Below, piece after piece: positions 24,032 to 32,680 of a stretch of DNA of 64,000 bases (its first letter is position 1; every line of letters starts with the position of its first letter). Below the pieces are notes generated by a model. The model made no database searches and was not told where the DNA came from. It saw only the letters and a program-made list of their open reading frames with translations. Location: contig CAZTTG010000013.1 in assembly GCA_964615935.1 (NCBI GenBank), positions 20,420-84,419 on the forward strand, written 5' to 3'. The stretch comes from CAZTTG01 sp964615935. Lineage in GTDB: Bacteria > Planctomycetota > UBA1135 > GCA-002686595. The position numbers and the translations under genes are program-made.

Positions 24032-25066
24032 ATGAGCCCCAGCGACCGCATCCCCGACTTCGCCCGCCTGCGGGTGGCCGTGGCCGGCGACCTGATCGCC
24101 GACCACTACGTGGTGACCGAGCCCCGGGGGCTCTCCCGCGAGGCCCCGGTCATGGTGCTGCGCCACGCCCGCGAGCAGGTGGTCGCGGGCGGGGCCGCCA
24201 ACGTCGCCCGCAACCTGCGGGCCCTGGGCGCGCGCACCCAGATCCTGGGCGCCGTGGGGCGCGACGCGCGCGGGCGCGAGATCCTGCAGATCCTGGCCGA
24301 CGAGCAGGTGGACGCCTCGGGCCTGGTGACCGTGCCCGGCTGGTCCACGCCCACCAAGACGCGCATCCTGGCCGCCGAGCCGCGCCGTAGCCTGCACCAG
24401 GTGCTGCGCATCGACCGCGAGCCCGCGGCCCCGGTGGGCGAGATGATCCGGCGATCGCTGGCCGAGCGCGTGCGGCAGCTCGCGGGCGAGGTCGACGCGC
24501 TGGTGATCTCGGACTACGAGTACGGCGTGGTCGACGAGTTCCTGGCCGAGGCCGCCCTGGAGGTGGCCGCCGCCGGAGCGGCGGTGGTCCTCGACCCGCG
24601 CGCCGACATCGAGCACTACCGCGGCCTGACCGCCCTGACCCCCAACGTGGGCGAGCTGGCGCGCTTCACCGGCGAGTCGGCCGAGGCCCTCGAGGACCCG
24701 CGGCTCCTGCGGGAGCGGGCGGGCGACCTCCTGGAGAGGATCCGCTGCCGCTGGCTGCTGGTCACCCGCGGCAACCTGGGCATGGCGCTCTTCGGCGAGG
24801 GGCTCCCCGCCCACGGCGTGGCCATCGACGCCTCCGGAGCCGGAACGGTGACCGACGTCAGCGGCGCCGGCGACACGGCGGCGGCGGTCTTCGCCCTGGC
24901 CCTGGCCGCCGGAGAGGGCGGCGTCTCGGCCATGCAGCTGGCCAACGCGGCCTCGGGCGTGGTGGTGATGGAGAACGGCGCGGCGGTGTGCACCCCCGGA
25001 CAGCTCCGATCGGCCCTGCCGCTCTCGCCGGCCCCCGGCCGCCTGGAGCAGGTGGGCATCGGATGA
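24032..25066 (+). CDS. PfkB-family sugar kinase, HldA-like
   Basis: A 344-residue kinase with the same pattern as the N-terminal half of HldE: AGDLIADHYVVTEPRGLSREA, GGAANVARNLRALG, PTKTRIL, ISDYEYG, and the catalytic VSGAGDTAAAVFALALAAG near residue 280. It is a paralogue of the hldE kinase domain at 20.7 kb, and probably phosphorylates D-glycero-D-manno-heptose 7-phosphate or a related sugar phosphate at C1. It lies 8 bases after the radical SAM gene and overlaps the adenylyltransferase gene by 4 nt, so kinase and transferase are made together as a split version of HldE. Confidence 0.8.
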   Translation: MSPSDRIPDFARLRVAVAGDLIADHYVVTEPRGLSREAPVMVLRHAREQVVAGGAANVARNLRALGARTQILGAVGRDARGREILQILADEQVDASGLVTVPGWSTPTKTRILAAEPRRSLHQVLRIDREPAAPVGEMIRRSLAERVRQLAGEVDALVISDYEYGVVDEFLAEAALEVAAAGAAVVLDPRADIEHYRGLTALTPNVGELARFTGESAEALEDPRLLRERAGDLLERIRCRWLLVTRGNLGMALFGEGLPAHGVAIDASGAGTVTDVSGAGDTAAAVFALALAAGEGGVSAMQLANAASGVVVMENGAAVCTPGQLRSALPLSPAPGRLEQVGIG

Positions 25067-25575
25067 GCGGGCCGGGCACCCGCGAGGAGCTCCGCGAGCG
25101 CATCGGCGTGCTGCGGCGCGCCGGAGCGGTGAGCCGGGTGGTGCTGGCCAACGGCTGCTTCGACCTCCTGCACGTGGGGCACCTGCGCTACCTCGAGGAC
25201 GCCCGCTCGCGGGGCGACTACCTGGTGGTGGCCCTGAACTCCGACGCCAGCGCTGGCCGCCTCAAGGGCCCCGGCCGGCCGGTGGTGCCGCTGGCGGAGC
25301 GGGCCGAGCTGGTCGCCGCCCTGCGCTGCGTGGACGCGGTCTTCGCCTTCGACGAGCCCGACCTGGAGGCCAGCCTGCGCGCCCTCCGGCCGCAGGTGCA
25401 CGCCAAGGGTCCCGACTACACCCCCGAGACCGTCCCCGAGGCGGCGGTGGACCGCGAGCTCTCGATCGAGATCGCGATCTGCGGGGACCCCAAGGACCAC
25501 TCGACCAGCGAGCTCCTGCGCCAGGCGCGGGGCGCATCGTCGGAGGACGGAGCGGCTTGCCCGCGGACGCGTTGA
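25063..25575 (+). CDS. HldC-like D-glycero-beta-D-manno-heptose 1-phosphate adenylyltransferase
   Basis: A 170-residue stand-alone nucleotidyltransferase. LANGCFDLLHVGHLRYLEDAR carries the HxGH active-site motif; ALNSDASAGRLKGPGRPV and AKGPDYTPETVPEAA follow the RfaE-domain-II pattern, and KDHSTSELL near the end matches the nucleotide-binding S-T-(S/T) motif. It is expected to transfer AMP to heptose 1-phosphate to give ADP-heptose. ATGA overlap with the preceding kinase. It duplicates the C-terminal half of HldE; whether the substrate is the same sugar is open. Confidence 0.8.
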   Translation: MSGPGTREELRERIGVLRRAGAVSRVVLANGCFDLLHVGHLRYLEDARSRGDYLVVALNSDASAGRLKGPGRPVVPLAERAELVAALRCVDAVFAFDEPDLEASLRALRPQVHAKGPDYTPETVPEAAVDRELSIEIAICGDPKDHSTSELLRQARGASSEDGAACPRTR

Positions 25576-25586
25576 ACGCCGAGGGC

Positions 25587-26399
25587 ATGCCCCGCGGCGG
25601 CCGGCCGGTCTGGCTGGTGCCGGCAGCGGCCGCGGTGGCCGTGGTCTCGGCCATGTGCGGGATCGGCGGCGGGCTCTTCGCCGTACCGCTGCTGCACTTC
25701 GTGGCCGGCATGCCCCTGCGCCGGGCGGTGGGCACGGCGCTCGCCCTGGTCTTCGTCACGACCGCCTCCTCCACGGTGACCGAGGTCTTCCACGACGACT
25801 CGAGGCTGCGCTGGGGCCTGGTCGCGACCCTGGCCGTGGGCGCCCTGATCGGAACCCAGCTGGGGTACCGGGTCTCGCGCCGCATCGACCAGCGCCGGCT
25901 GCGCCTGGTGTTCGCGGTGGTCCTCTCGCTCGCTGGACTGCGCATCCTCCTGGCGCCGGAGCGGATGGCCGAGGCGGCGGCGGCCGCGGGCGGAACCGAG
26001 CCCTGGCATCACCTGGTGGCCGCCCTGGCCGGCTTCGGCGGGGGATTCCTGGCGCCGCTCCTGGGGGTCGGCGGCGGCCTGCTGATGGTGCCGGTCCTGT
26101 TCCTCGGCGTGCCCGGCATGGGCTACCTCGGCGCGCGGGCCTGCAGCCTGGCGGTGGGCGCGCTGGCCTCGGCCCGCTCGGTCTTCCTGTACCTGCGCGA
26201 GGGCGCGATCGATGCCCGCACGGCCCTGTGGATCGGGCTGGGCGCCCTGCTGGGGGCCGTGCCGGGCGTGTACCTCGTGCACTGGCCGGGCTGGTCGCGC
26301 GCGGCCCAGATGATCATGGGCACGATCCTCGTGGGTGTGGCCCTGCGCTTCGCGGTCAGCGCGCGCGAGGAGCGGCTGAAGAGCGAGGGGGAGTCGTGA
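25587..26399 (+). CDS. TauE/SafE-family membrane transporter
   Basis: A 270-residue integral membrane protein with about eight hydrophobic helices in two related halves. Each half carries the family's Gly-rich signature: MCGIGGGLFAVPLL in the first and LGVGGGLLMVPVLF in the second. The family (DUF81) exports sulfite, sulfoacetate or other organosulfur anions, but many members have no known substrate. ATG 25587 gives a compact start before the first helix; an in-frame TTG at 25557 is possible and would overlap the adenylyltransferase end. The stop overlaps the Nudix gene by 4 nt. Confidence 0.8.
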   Translation: MPRGGRPVWLVPAAAAVAVVSAMCGIGGGLFAVPLLHFVAGMPLRRAVGTALALVFVTTASSTVTEVFHDDSRLRWGLVATLAVGALIGTQLGYRVSRRIDQRRLRLVFAVVLSLAGLRILLAPERMAEAAAAAGGTEPWHHLVAALAGFGGGFLAPLLGVGGGLLMVPVLFLGVPGMGYLGARACSLAVGALASARSVFLYLREGAIDARTALWIGLGALLGAVPGVYLVHWPGWSRAAQMIMGTILVGVALRFAVSAREERLKSEGES

Positions 26400-26959
26400 G
26401 GCTCGACGACGACGAGCTGCGCGCGCTCCTCGAGGAGCCGAACGCCGACTGGGCCTCGCAGGAGGGGCTCATGGACTCGGCGGTGCTGGTGCTGCTGGTC
26501 GAGCGCGGGGGCAGCGATCACCTGGTGCTCTCCCTCCGCCGCGACGACCTCCGCCACCATCCCGGCCAGGTCTGCTTCCCGGGGGGCACGCGGGAGGGCG
26601 AGGAGGACGCCGTGGCCTGCGCCGTCCGCGAGGCCTGCGAGGAGTTCGGCGTGGCGGGGGAGGCGCTCTCCATCCTGGGTCGCATGAGGGATCGGATCTC
26701 GATCGAGGGCTTCAAGGTGGCCGTGCTGGTGTCGCGTCTGACCGAGCCCCCGCCCGAGTACGTCCCTGACGAGAGCGAGGTGGCCGCGATCTTCGAGGTG
26801 CCCCTGGAGGAGCTCCTGATCGAGGAGCGCTGGAAGGTCCGGCCCTTCCGGCGCAAGAACGGCGAGGAGGTCCTGCGGCCGTACTTCCCCTACGGCGAGT
26901 TCACCATCTGGGGCCTGACTGCGGCCATGCTGCGCGACTTCCTGGAGGTCGTCCGCTAG
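26396..26959 (+). CDS. Nudix hydrolase, CoA pyrophosphatase (NudL) type
   Basis: A 187-residue protein with a complete Nudix box (GGTREGEEDAVACAVREACE then EFGV; pattern GX5EX7REXXEEXGX). Upstream LSLRRDDLRHHPGQVCFPGG matches the NuCoA signature that precedes the box in CoA-diphosphatases. These cleave CoA or acyl-CoA to phosphopantetheine and 3',5'-ADP. The length fits the family. The GTG start overlaps the transporter stop (GTGA), and the CPBP gene follows after 16 bases, so it is inside a mixed operon. Confidence 0.82.
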   Translation: MRLDDDELRALLEEPNADWASQEGLMDSAVLVLLVERGGSDHLVLSLRRDDLRHHPGQVCFPGGTREGEEDAVACAVREACEEFGVAGEALSILGRMRDRISIEGFKVAVLVSRLTEPPPEYVPDESEVAAIFEVPLEELLIEERWKVRPFRRKNGEEVLRPYFPYGEFTIWGLTAAMLRDFLEVVR

Positions 26960-26975
26960 CCCGCACGAACGCCAC

Positions 26976-27695
26976 ATGAAGGAGGCCCTGCGCAACCTGG
27001 CGGCCGTCGACCGGCGCTGCGCCCTGGCGCTGGTGTACACGGCGCTCATGTGCACCATCCAGGAGTACGCCCTCTTCCCCCCGCGGGTGGAGGCGCGCCT
27101 GCAGGGGCTGCCCTCGGGGACCTTGGCCGCGCCCTCGCTCGAGGCGGGGCTGACCTGGGCCTTCGGCGTGGTCGCCACCAACCTGGTGGTGCCGCTCCTC
27201 ATCGTGCTCCTGGTGCACCGCGAGCGGCCGGCCTCGATCGGCTACCGCTGGGGGGGCTTCGCGCGCCACGTCGGGGTCTACCTGGCCCTCTACGGCCTGG
27301 TGATGGTGCCGATCCTCCTGTGGGTGGCACAGCGCCAGGACTTCCTGCAGGCCTACCCCTTCGTGTCCGAGGCCACCCGGAGCTGGCGCGTCTTCCTCAT
27401 CTGGGAGGCGGCCTACCTGCTGCAGTTCCTGGCCCTGGAGTCCTTCTTCCGCGGCTACCTGCTCTTCACCCTGGAGCGCTCGATCGGCTGGATGGCGGTG
27501 TTCGTCATGACGGTGCCCTACTGCATGATCCACTACCACAAGCCGCCGCTGGAGGCCCTGGCCGCGATCCTGGCCGGCATCGCCCTGGGGGCGCTGGCCC
27601 TGCGCTACCGCTCCTTCTTCGGCGGCGTCCTGCTGCATGGCCTCGTGGCGCTGACGATGGACCTGCTCTCGGCGCATCGGGCGGGGCTGTTCTGA
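26976..27695 (+). CDS. CPBP-family intramembrane metalloprotease-like protein
   Basis: A 239-residue membrane protein with about six hydrophobic helices. The CPBP/Abi motifs are recognisable but slightly altered: motif 1 ALESFFRGYLLF (usual EExxxR; here E-S-F-F-R), motif 2 YCMIHYHKP (a His in the FxxxH position) and a late helix with GGVLLHGLVAL. Family members include CAAX prenyl-protease relatives and bacterial self-immunity or sigma/anti-sigma processing proteases. The substrate is unknown. It ends 18 bases from the stop of the convergent M14 peptidase gene. Confidence 0.7.
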   Translation: MKEALRNLAAVDRRCALALVYTALMCTIQEYALFPPRVEARLQGLPSGTLAAPSLEAGLTWAFGVVATNLVVPLLIVLLVHRERPASIGYRWGGFARHVGVYLALYGLVMVPILLWVAQRQDFLQAYPFVSEATRSWRVFLIWEAAYLLQFLALESFFRGYLLFTLERSIGWMAVFVMTVPYCMIHYHKPPLEALAAILAGIALGALALRYRSFFGGVLLHGLVALTMDLLSAHRAGLF

Positions 27696-27713
27696 GGAGC
27701 GTCCGGCGCGACC

Positions 27714-30311
27714 TCAGCGCCGCTCGCCCTCGATCGGCTCCTGGCCCGCGGAGAGGATCGCGTTGAAGAGCACCTTGAAGGTGGCGTGCGTCTGGGCCCG
27801 GTACTGGCAGCGGAAGCCGATGAGGATCGCGCTCCCCTCGCCGCAATCCGCGTATCCCAGCGCCGCCTTGCCGTGCAGGATCTCGTCGTTCTCGATCCAG
27901 CCGGAGAGGAGGGGATTCATGCGGGGGTAGGTGCCGACGGCGGCCCAGCCGGAATCTCCCTCCTCCTTGCCCTGCTTCTCGTCGTCCGGCTTCGACTCCA
28001 GGACCGGGCTGCTCGAGAACATGACCGCGGTCGCGGGGGCCAGGCCGAAGGCCAGGGGGTGCTCGACGTCCACGTCGATGCGCAGGATGGAGCCGGGGCA
28101 GTACAGGCGCTCCCCGTCCTCGCCCTCCGAGACGCGCTGGACGGGCAGCTCCAGCGCGTCGATGAGCAGGTCGCAGGAGGAGTCCAGGGCCACCAGAGTG
28201 CCGCCCTCGCGCGCGAAGTCCCGCAGGGCGAAGACGCCCTCCTCGCCGATGCCGCCGCAGTACTGCTTCGGGAGGCTGCCCTCCGAGACGCCCTCGACGA
28301 TGGATCTCGGCCGCAGGTCCGGGAGCACGATCGCGTCGTAGCGGCTCCTCAGGCCGCCGGCCCGGATCTCGGAGTCGTGCAGGGAGCGGTAGTCGAACTC
28401 GTGGCGCTCCAGCACCCAGCGGGTCCAGCCCTCGTCCATGCTCGTTGTCCACGGCTGGTAGAGGCCGAGCCTCACCGGCCCCACGGTGAGCATCGACTCC
28501 TCGGGCAGCTCCGAGCAGGCCTGGACCTCCAGCCCCAGGTCATCGATGGCCGGCAGGTCGGAGCGCTCGACGACGAAGGTCCCCGCCGAGAAGGGGCGTC
28601 CCTCCACCTCGGCGCCGCGGACGAGGCTGCGGACCTCGCGACCGCGCTTCAGGAGCCGGTTGACCAGCACGTAGGCGCCGTTCTGCTCCCGCCCGATCAG
28701 GGTCCAGCGGCCGGTGGGGGAGGCTCCCCCGCCGGGGAAGGGCGACTCGCTCCGATCCAGGAGCCGCAGCTCGGCCTCGAAGGGGGCGACGATCTCCGCC
28801 GCCTGGACGCCCATCAGCAGGGGCAGGGTCCAGCCGGTCACGTCGTAGGGACGCTGGGGGGGATCGTCCGGGCTGCTCCGGAGGTCCGGGTAGGTCTGCC
28901 GCTCGAGCAGGTCCTTGGCGTGGGCGCGAAAGGGCTGGGCCATGAGGACCACGCGGGTCCCGTCCGGGTACTCGACCCCGTCCGCCTCGAAGGGAGCGAG
29001 CGCCTCGTGCACCTCCACGCCGCCGCGCTGGAGAACCGAGAGCATCTCGGCGGCGGTGAACGGATCGCGCTGGCCGGGGGGCACGAGGAAGGCGAAGGGC
29101 GGCTCCTCGCGGCCGGCCTCGACCTGGGCCGCGGCCATCCGGCAGAAGTTCGTGAGGAACATCTCGCGGCTCCGCGAGGCCAGCCCCAGGGCCGAGAGGA
29201 TCGCGGTCTGCTCGTACTCCACGATGTCGCGCAGCCTCCACCAGCCGCCCGGCCAGGGCTCGGGGAAGTTGGTCCGCCGGCCGTAGTCCGCCCCCCCCGA
29301 GCCGCTCAGCTCGCTGCGGCGCTGGAAGACCGGCGAGGCGACGTTGGCGCTGGCCATCTCGATGAGCAGGGCGACCATGTTGTGGCGGCCGGGCACCGAG
29401 GTGAGGTAGCCCATGAGCCACTCGTCGAACATGGCGTTCGAGATCACCCCCGTGAGCCCGGCGATGGACAGGTCCAGCCGCATCTGCGCGCTGACGAGCC
29501 CCAGCTCGTGGTCGAGGATCGGGTCGATGTTGGGGTTGATCGGGTCGTGGTAGGGGGGCAGGAACATGCGCGCCCCCCGGCGGCCCATCTGGTGGACGTC
29601 GATCACGATCTGGGGCACCCACTCCTCGTACAGGACCCGCGAGACGTTGCGGCACTCGGCCTGGGTCATCATGGCCCAGTCGCGGTTGATGTCGTGACCC
29701 ACGTACTTCTGGTACAGCCAGGGCATGCGGCCACCCTCGAAGGGAGTGCCCAGGTGCTCGCGGTACCAGTCGCAGACCATCTGGTGGCCGTCGGGGTTCA
29801 GGGAGGGGACCAGGAGGAGGACCACCTCCTCGCGGATCCGCTGCAGCTCGGGCTCCTCCCCGCCGGCGAGGCGCCAGGCCAGCTCCATGGACATCTGCGT
29901 CGAGCCGATCTCGGTGGCGTGCTGGGCGCATCCCACCAGGACCGCCGCAGGGGTCTCGGCGATCAGGCGCTCCCGCTCCTCCTCCGAGAGGCCCCTCGGA
30001 TCCGCGAGCCGACGGAGGGACCCCTGGATGCGAGCTCGGGCGGCGAGGTTCGCCTCGCTGGAGATCACCGCCAGGAGCATCTCCCGGCCCTCCGTGCTGC
30101 GCCCGATGCCCTCGACCGCGACGCGATCCGAGGCCTGGTCCAGGGCCTTGAAGTAGTCCGCGATGTCCTCCCAGTCGGCGAGCCTCGAGTCGGCGCCGAC
30201 CTCGAAGCCGATCGCGCTCGCGGGATGCGGGAGATCGATCGCCTGCCGGGCAGCAGCGCAGGAGGCCAGGACGAGGAGGAAGGCCGCGGGCATCGGGATT
30301 CTGCACTGCAT
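27714..30311 (-). CDS. M14-family zinc carboxypeptidase, predicted lipoprotein, with GATase-like C-terminus
   Basis: An 865-residue exported peptidase. The N-terminus MPAAFLLVLASC has a lipobox (LASC), so it is probably membrane-anchored. Peptidase core: VGCAQHATEIGSTQMSMELA gives the first two zinc ligands (HxxE), SLNPDGHQMV the NPDG motif, VIDVHQMG the third ligand, and LLIEMASAN a plausible catalytic Glu. Zinc carboxypeptidases cleave peptides from the C-terminus. Beyond about residue 640 the sequence YDAIVLPDLRP and LRDFAREGGTLVALDSSCD resembles a class I glutamine-amidotransferase-like fold that often accompanies this subgroup. ATG at 30309-30311; an in-frame ATG six codons later gives an equally good signal. 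It is divergent from the waaF-like gene. Confidence 0.78.
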   Translation of the reverse strand: MQCRIPMPAAFLLVLASCAAARQAIDLPHPASAIGFEVGADSRLADWEDIADYFKALDQASDRVAVEGIGRSTEGREMLLAVISSEANLAARARIQGSLRRLADPRGLSEEERERLIAETPAAVLVGCAQHATEIGSTQMSMELAWRLAGGEEPELQRIREEVVLLLVPSLNPDGHQMVCDWYREHLGTPFEGGRMPWLYQKYVGHDINRDWAMMTQAECRNVSRVLYEEWVPQIVIDVHQMGRRGARMFLPPYHDPINPNIDPILDHELGLVSAQMRLDLSIAGLTGVISNAMFDEWLMGYLTSVPGRHNMVALLIEMASANVASPVFQRRSELSGSGGADYGRRTNFPEPWPGGWWRLRDIVEYEQTAILSALGLASRSREMFLTNFCRMAAAQVEAGREEPPFAFLVPPGQRDPFTAAEMLSVLQRGGVEVHEALAPFEADGVEYPDGTRVVLMAQPFRAHAKDLLERQTYPDLRSSPDDPPQRPYDVTGWTLPLLMGVQAAEIVAPFEAELRLLDRSESPFPGGGASPTGRWTLIGREQNGAYVLVNRLLKRGREVRSLVRGAEVEGRPFSAGTFVVERSDLPAIDDLGLEVQACSELPEESMLTVGPVRLGLYQPWTTSMDEGWTRWVLERHEFDYRSLHDSEIRAGGLRSRYDAIVLPDLRPRSIVEGVSEGSLPKQYCGGIGEEGVFALRDFAREGGTLVALDSSCDLLIDALELPVQRVSEGEDGERLYCPGSILRIDVDVEHPLAFGLAPATAVMFSSSPVLESKPDDEKQGKEEGDSGWAAVGTYPRMNPLLSGWIENDEILHGKAALGYADCGEGSAILIGFRCQYRAQTHATFKVLFNAILSAGQEPIEGERR

Positions 30312-30504
30312 CGAAGTTTGCGCTCCAGGGTGCCTTCGGGTCTCGATCGCGAGGTCAGCGCAGGCTATCCCCGCCCTGGCATCGCCACAAGGCGGGCTCC
30401 TGGGGCGTATGAGGCGTGTATGCCGCGCGAAGACGCGCATCGCGAGAACGACCCCGAGCGTGCGGGTTGCATCCACCTCGCGAGCCCGGTGGGATGGGGA
30501 CGCC

Positions 30505-31551
30505 ATGCCCCGGATCGAGCTCGTCATCCGCGCCCCCAACTGGGTGGGGGACGTCGTCATGGCCACCCCGGTCCTCGAGGCGGCCCTCGCCGCGCCGCAC
30601 GTCGCGCGCCTCCACGTCCTGGTCCGCTCCCACCTCGCGCCGATCCTCGAGGACGGGCCCTGGGCCGAGCGCGTCGTTCCCCTCGCGGGCGGCTCGCGAT
30701 CCGAGATCGAGACCCTGCGCCGGCTGCGACCCGACGCCGCGCTCCTGCTGGGCAACTCCCTCGGCGCGGCCTGGCGGGCCTGGCGCGCGGGGGTGCCGAT
30801 CCGCGCCGGCAGCGCCCTCTCCGGCCGCCGCCCGCTGCTCACCCACGCGGTGCGACCGCCGGTCCGGGACGGGCGTCGGACCCCGATCCCCACCGCCCAC
30901 CTGCAGCGCGACGCGGCCGCCCTGCTCGGGATCCACCCCGCGAGCCTCGAGCCCCGGCTGTTCGTCCGGGACGAGATCCGCGAGCGCGAGCGCGAGCGGC
31001 TGGCCGCGCGGGGGCTCGCCGCGCGGGACGGCTACGCCCTGTGCTGCCCGGGCGCTGCCTTCGGCCCCGCCAAGCTCTGGCCTCCGGAGCGCTTCGCCGC
31101 GGCCCTCGACGGGATCCACGAGCGGCGCGGCTGGCGCGCGGTGGTCTCGGGGGCGCCGGGGGAGGAGAGCGTGGTCGAGGCCGTGGCCCGCGCCTGTCGA
31201 CACCCCGCGATCTCGCTCGCCGGCGAGGCCCCCGGCGGCCTCGACGGCCTGAAGGCCCTGGTCCGCGCCTCCCGCTTCCTGCTCGTGGGCGACTCGGGTC
31301 CGCGCTGGCTCGCGGCGGCCTTCGGCGTGCCCTGCGCGACGATCATGGGGCCCAACTTCCCCGAGCTCACCGCCACCTCCCTCGAGCGGGCCGAGGTGGT
31401 TCGGGTCGAGGGCCTGGAGTGCTCGCCCTGCTTGCAGCGCCGCTGCCCGCTCGAGCACCACCGGTGCATGGCCGAGCTCGAGCCGGAGCGCGCGCTCGCG
31501 GCCTTCGACCGGCTCGTGCCGCCCGCCGAGGCGGGGGAGGGCCGGGCGTGA
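30505..31551 (+). CDS. waaF: GT9 heptosyltransferase, WaaF (heptosyltransferase II) type
   Basis: A 348-residue enzyme. The start ELVIRAPNWVGDVVMATPVL matches the WaaF signature (R-x-P-N-W-(I/V)-G-D). LCCPGAAFGPAKLWPPERFA corresponds to the heptosyltransferase II motif (P-G-A-x-x-G-P-A-K-x-W-P), and LLVGDSGPRWLAAAFGVP to the donor site. A Cys-rich end (CSPCLQRRCPLEHHRCM) is also typical. It transfers the second heptose to the LPS inner core at the cytoplasmic face. It overlaps a second GT9 gene by 4 nt and is divergent from the M14 peptidase, with about 190 bases between. Confidence 0.85.
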   Translation: MPRIELVIRAPNWVGDVVMATPVLEAALAAPHVARLHVLVRSHLAPILEDGPWAERVVPLAGGSRSEIETLRRLRPDAALLLGNSLGAAWRAWRAGVPIRAGSALSGRRPLLTHAVRPPVRDGRRTPIPTAHLQRDAAALLGIHPASLEPRLFVRDEIRERERERLAARGLAARDGYALCCPGAAFGPAKLWPPERFAAALDGIHERRGWRAVVSGAPGEESVVEAVARACRHPAISLAGEAPGGLDGLKALVRASRFLLVGDSGPRWLAAAFGVPCATIMGPNFPELTATSLERAEVVRVEGLECSPCLQRRCPLEHHRCMAELEPERALAAFDRLVPPAEAGEGRA

Positions 31552-32672
31552 GCCGCCGCCTGCTCGCCACCGACCGCGTCCTGGTGCGGATGCCGGCCTG
31601 GCTGGGCGACTTCGTCATGGCCGAGCCGGCGGTGTGGGCCCTGTGGCGATGGCTCCGGGAGGGGAGGATCGCCGCGCTGGGGCTGGCCGGTGCCCCCCGG
31701 CTCCTGGGCCTCGTGGAGGAGCGCCTGCCGGGCGCGCAGCTCCTCCCGGACGCGGCCCCAGGCCGGCCCCGGCCCCGGTCCCACTCGTGGCGGGGCTTCG
31801 AGGCGGCGGTCCTCCTCTCGGGCTCCTTCCGGGGGGCGTGGACGGCCTGGCGAGCGGGCATCCCGCGCCGGATCGGGTGGGCCCGGGACGGGCGCGACCT
31901 GCTCCTCACCGACCGGATGAGCCCGGCCCGCGAGCTGGGGCGCGTTCCGCTGGGCCTGGGTCGCCGCGGAAAGTGGCCCCGCCACCTGCCGCGGCCCTTC
32001 GGCTCGACCTGCGCGGAGCTGGTCGGCCTGATCGGCGTGCCCGTACCGCGCAGGCGACCCGAGCTCCAGGCTCGCGCCGAGGCGCGCGGGCGGGTCGATC
32101 GCCGCCTCGCCGAGCTCGGCCTGGGGCCGGCCGAGCCCTTCCTCCTGGCCAACGTCGGTGCCCGCCCGGGCTCGGCCAAGGGCTACCCGCCCGAGCTCTG
32201 GGCCCGCGCCCTCGCCGCCCTCGCGCGCGAGCTGGATCGACCCCAGCTCCTGGTCTGCGGGCCGGGGGAGCGGGACGCCGCCGAGGCGGTGGCCTCGGCC
32301 CTCGGGAATACCGCCCGGCCTCCGCGGTGCTGGCTGGAGCCCCCGCCCGATCTCGCGGAGCTCCTGGCGCTCTGCGAGCGCGCGGCGGTCGTGCTCACCG
32401 CCGACTCGGGTCCCCGGCACCTGGCGGTGGCGGCCGGCGCGCCGGTCGCGGTGGCCATGGGTCCCGGCGATCCGCGGCACACCGCCGACCACCTGGGAGC
32501 CACCCGCGTGGTGCGCGAGCCGGTGCCCTGCGGCCCCTGCCACCGGGAGGCCTGCCCCCTGCCCGCGGGCGAGGAGAACCTGGCCTGCATGCGCCGCATC
32601 GCTCCGGAGCGGCTCGCCGATGCGGCTCTCGAGCTCTACCGCTACCATGCCCCGCCCCCCGAACGGGAGTAG
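31548..32672 (+). CDS. GT9-family glycosyltransferase (third heptosyltransferase-like enzyme)
   Basis: A 374-residue paralogue of the preceding gene: DRVLVRMPAWLGDFVMAEPA at the start, GWARDGRDLLLT, LLANVGARPGSAKGYPPELW, and VVLTADSGPRHLAVAAGAP in the donor site, again with a Cys cluster (CGPCHREACPL). The acceptor-side motif differs from WaaF (GSAKGYPPELW versus GPAKLWPPERF), so another core position or sugar is likely. The GTG start overlaps the waaF stop. Tandem GT9 genes are usual in LPS core clusters. Confidence 0.8.
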   Translation: MSRRLLATDRVLVRMPAWLGDFVMAEPAVWALWRWLREGRIAALGLAGAPRLLGLVEERLPGAQLLPDAAPGRPRPRSHSWRGFEAAVLLSGSFRGAWTAWRAGIPRRIGWARDGRDLLLTDRMSPARELGRVPLGLGRRGKWPRHLPRPFGSTCAELVGLIGVPVPRRRPELQARAEARGRVDRRLAELGLGPAEPFLLANVGARPGSAKGYPPELWARALAALARELDRPQLLVCGPGERDAAEAVASALGNTARPPRCWLEPPPDLAELLALCERAAVVLTADSGPRHLAVAAGAPVAVAMGPGDPRHTADHLGATRVVREPVPCGPCHREACPLPAGEENLACMRRIAPERLADAALELYRYHAPPPERE

Positions 32673-32680
32673 CACACGCC

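Noticed and set aside
27786..31547. Plus-strand open frame running from 27786 into the second GT9 gene.
   Set aside because: Upstream of the GTG at 31548 it is antisense to the M14 peptidase and then a wrong frame of waaF; GT9 homology begins only at 31548.
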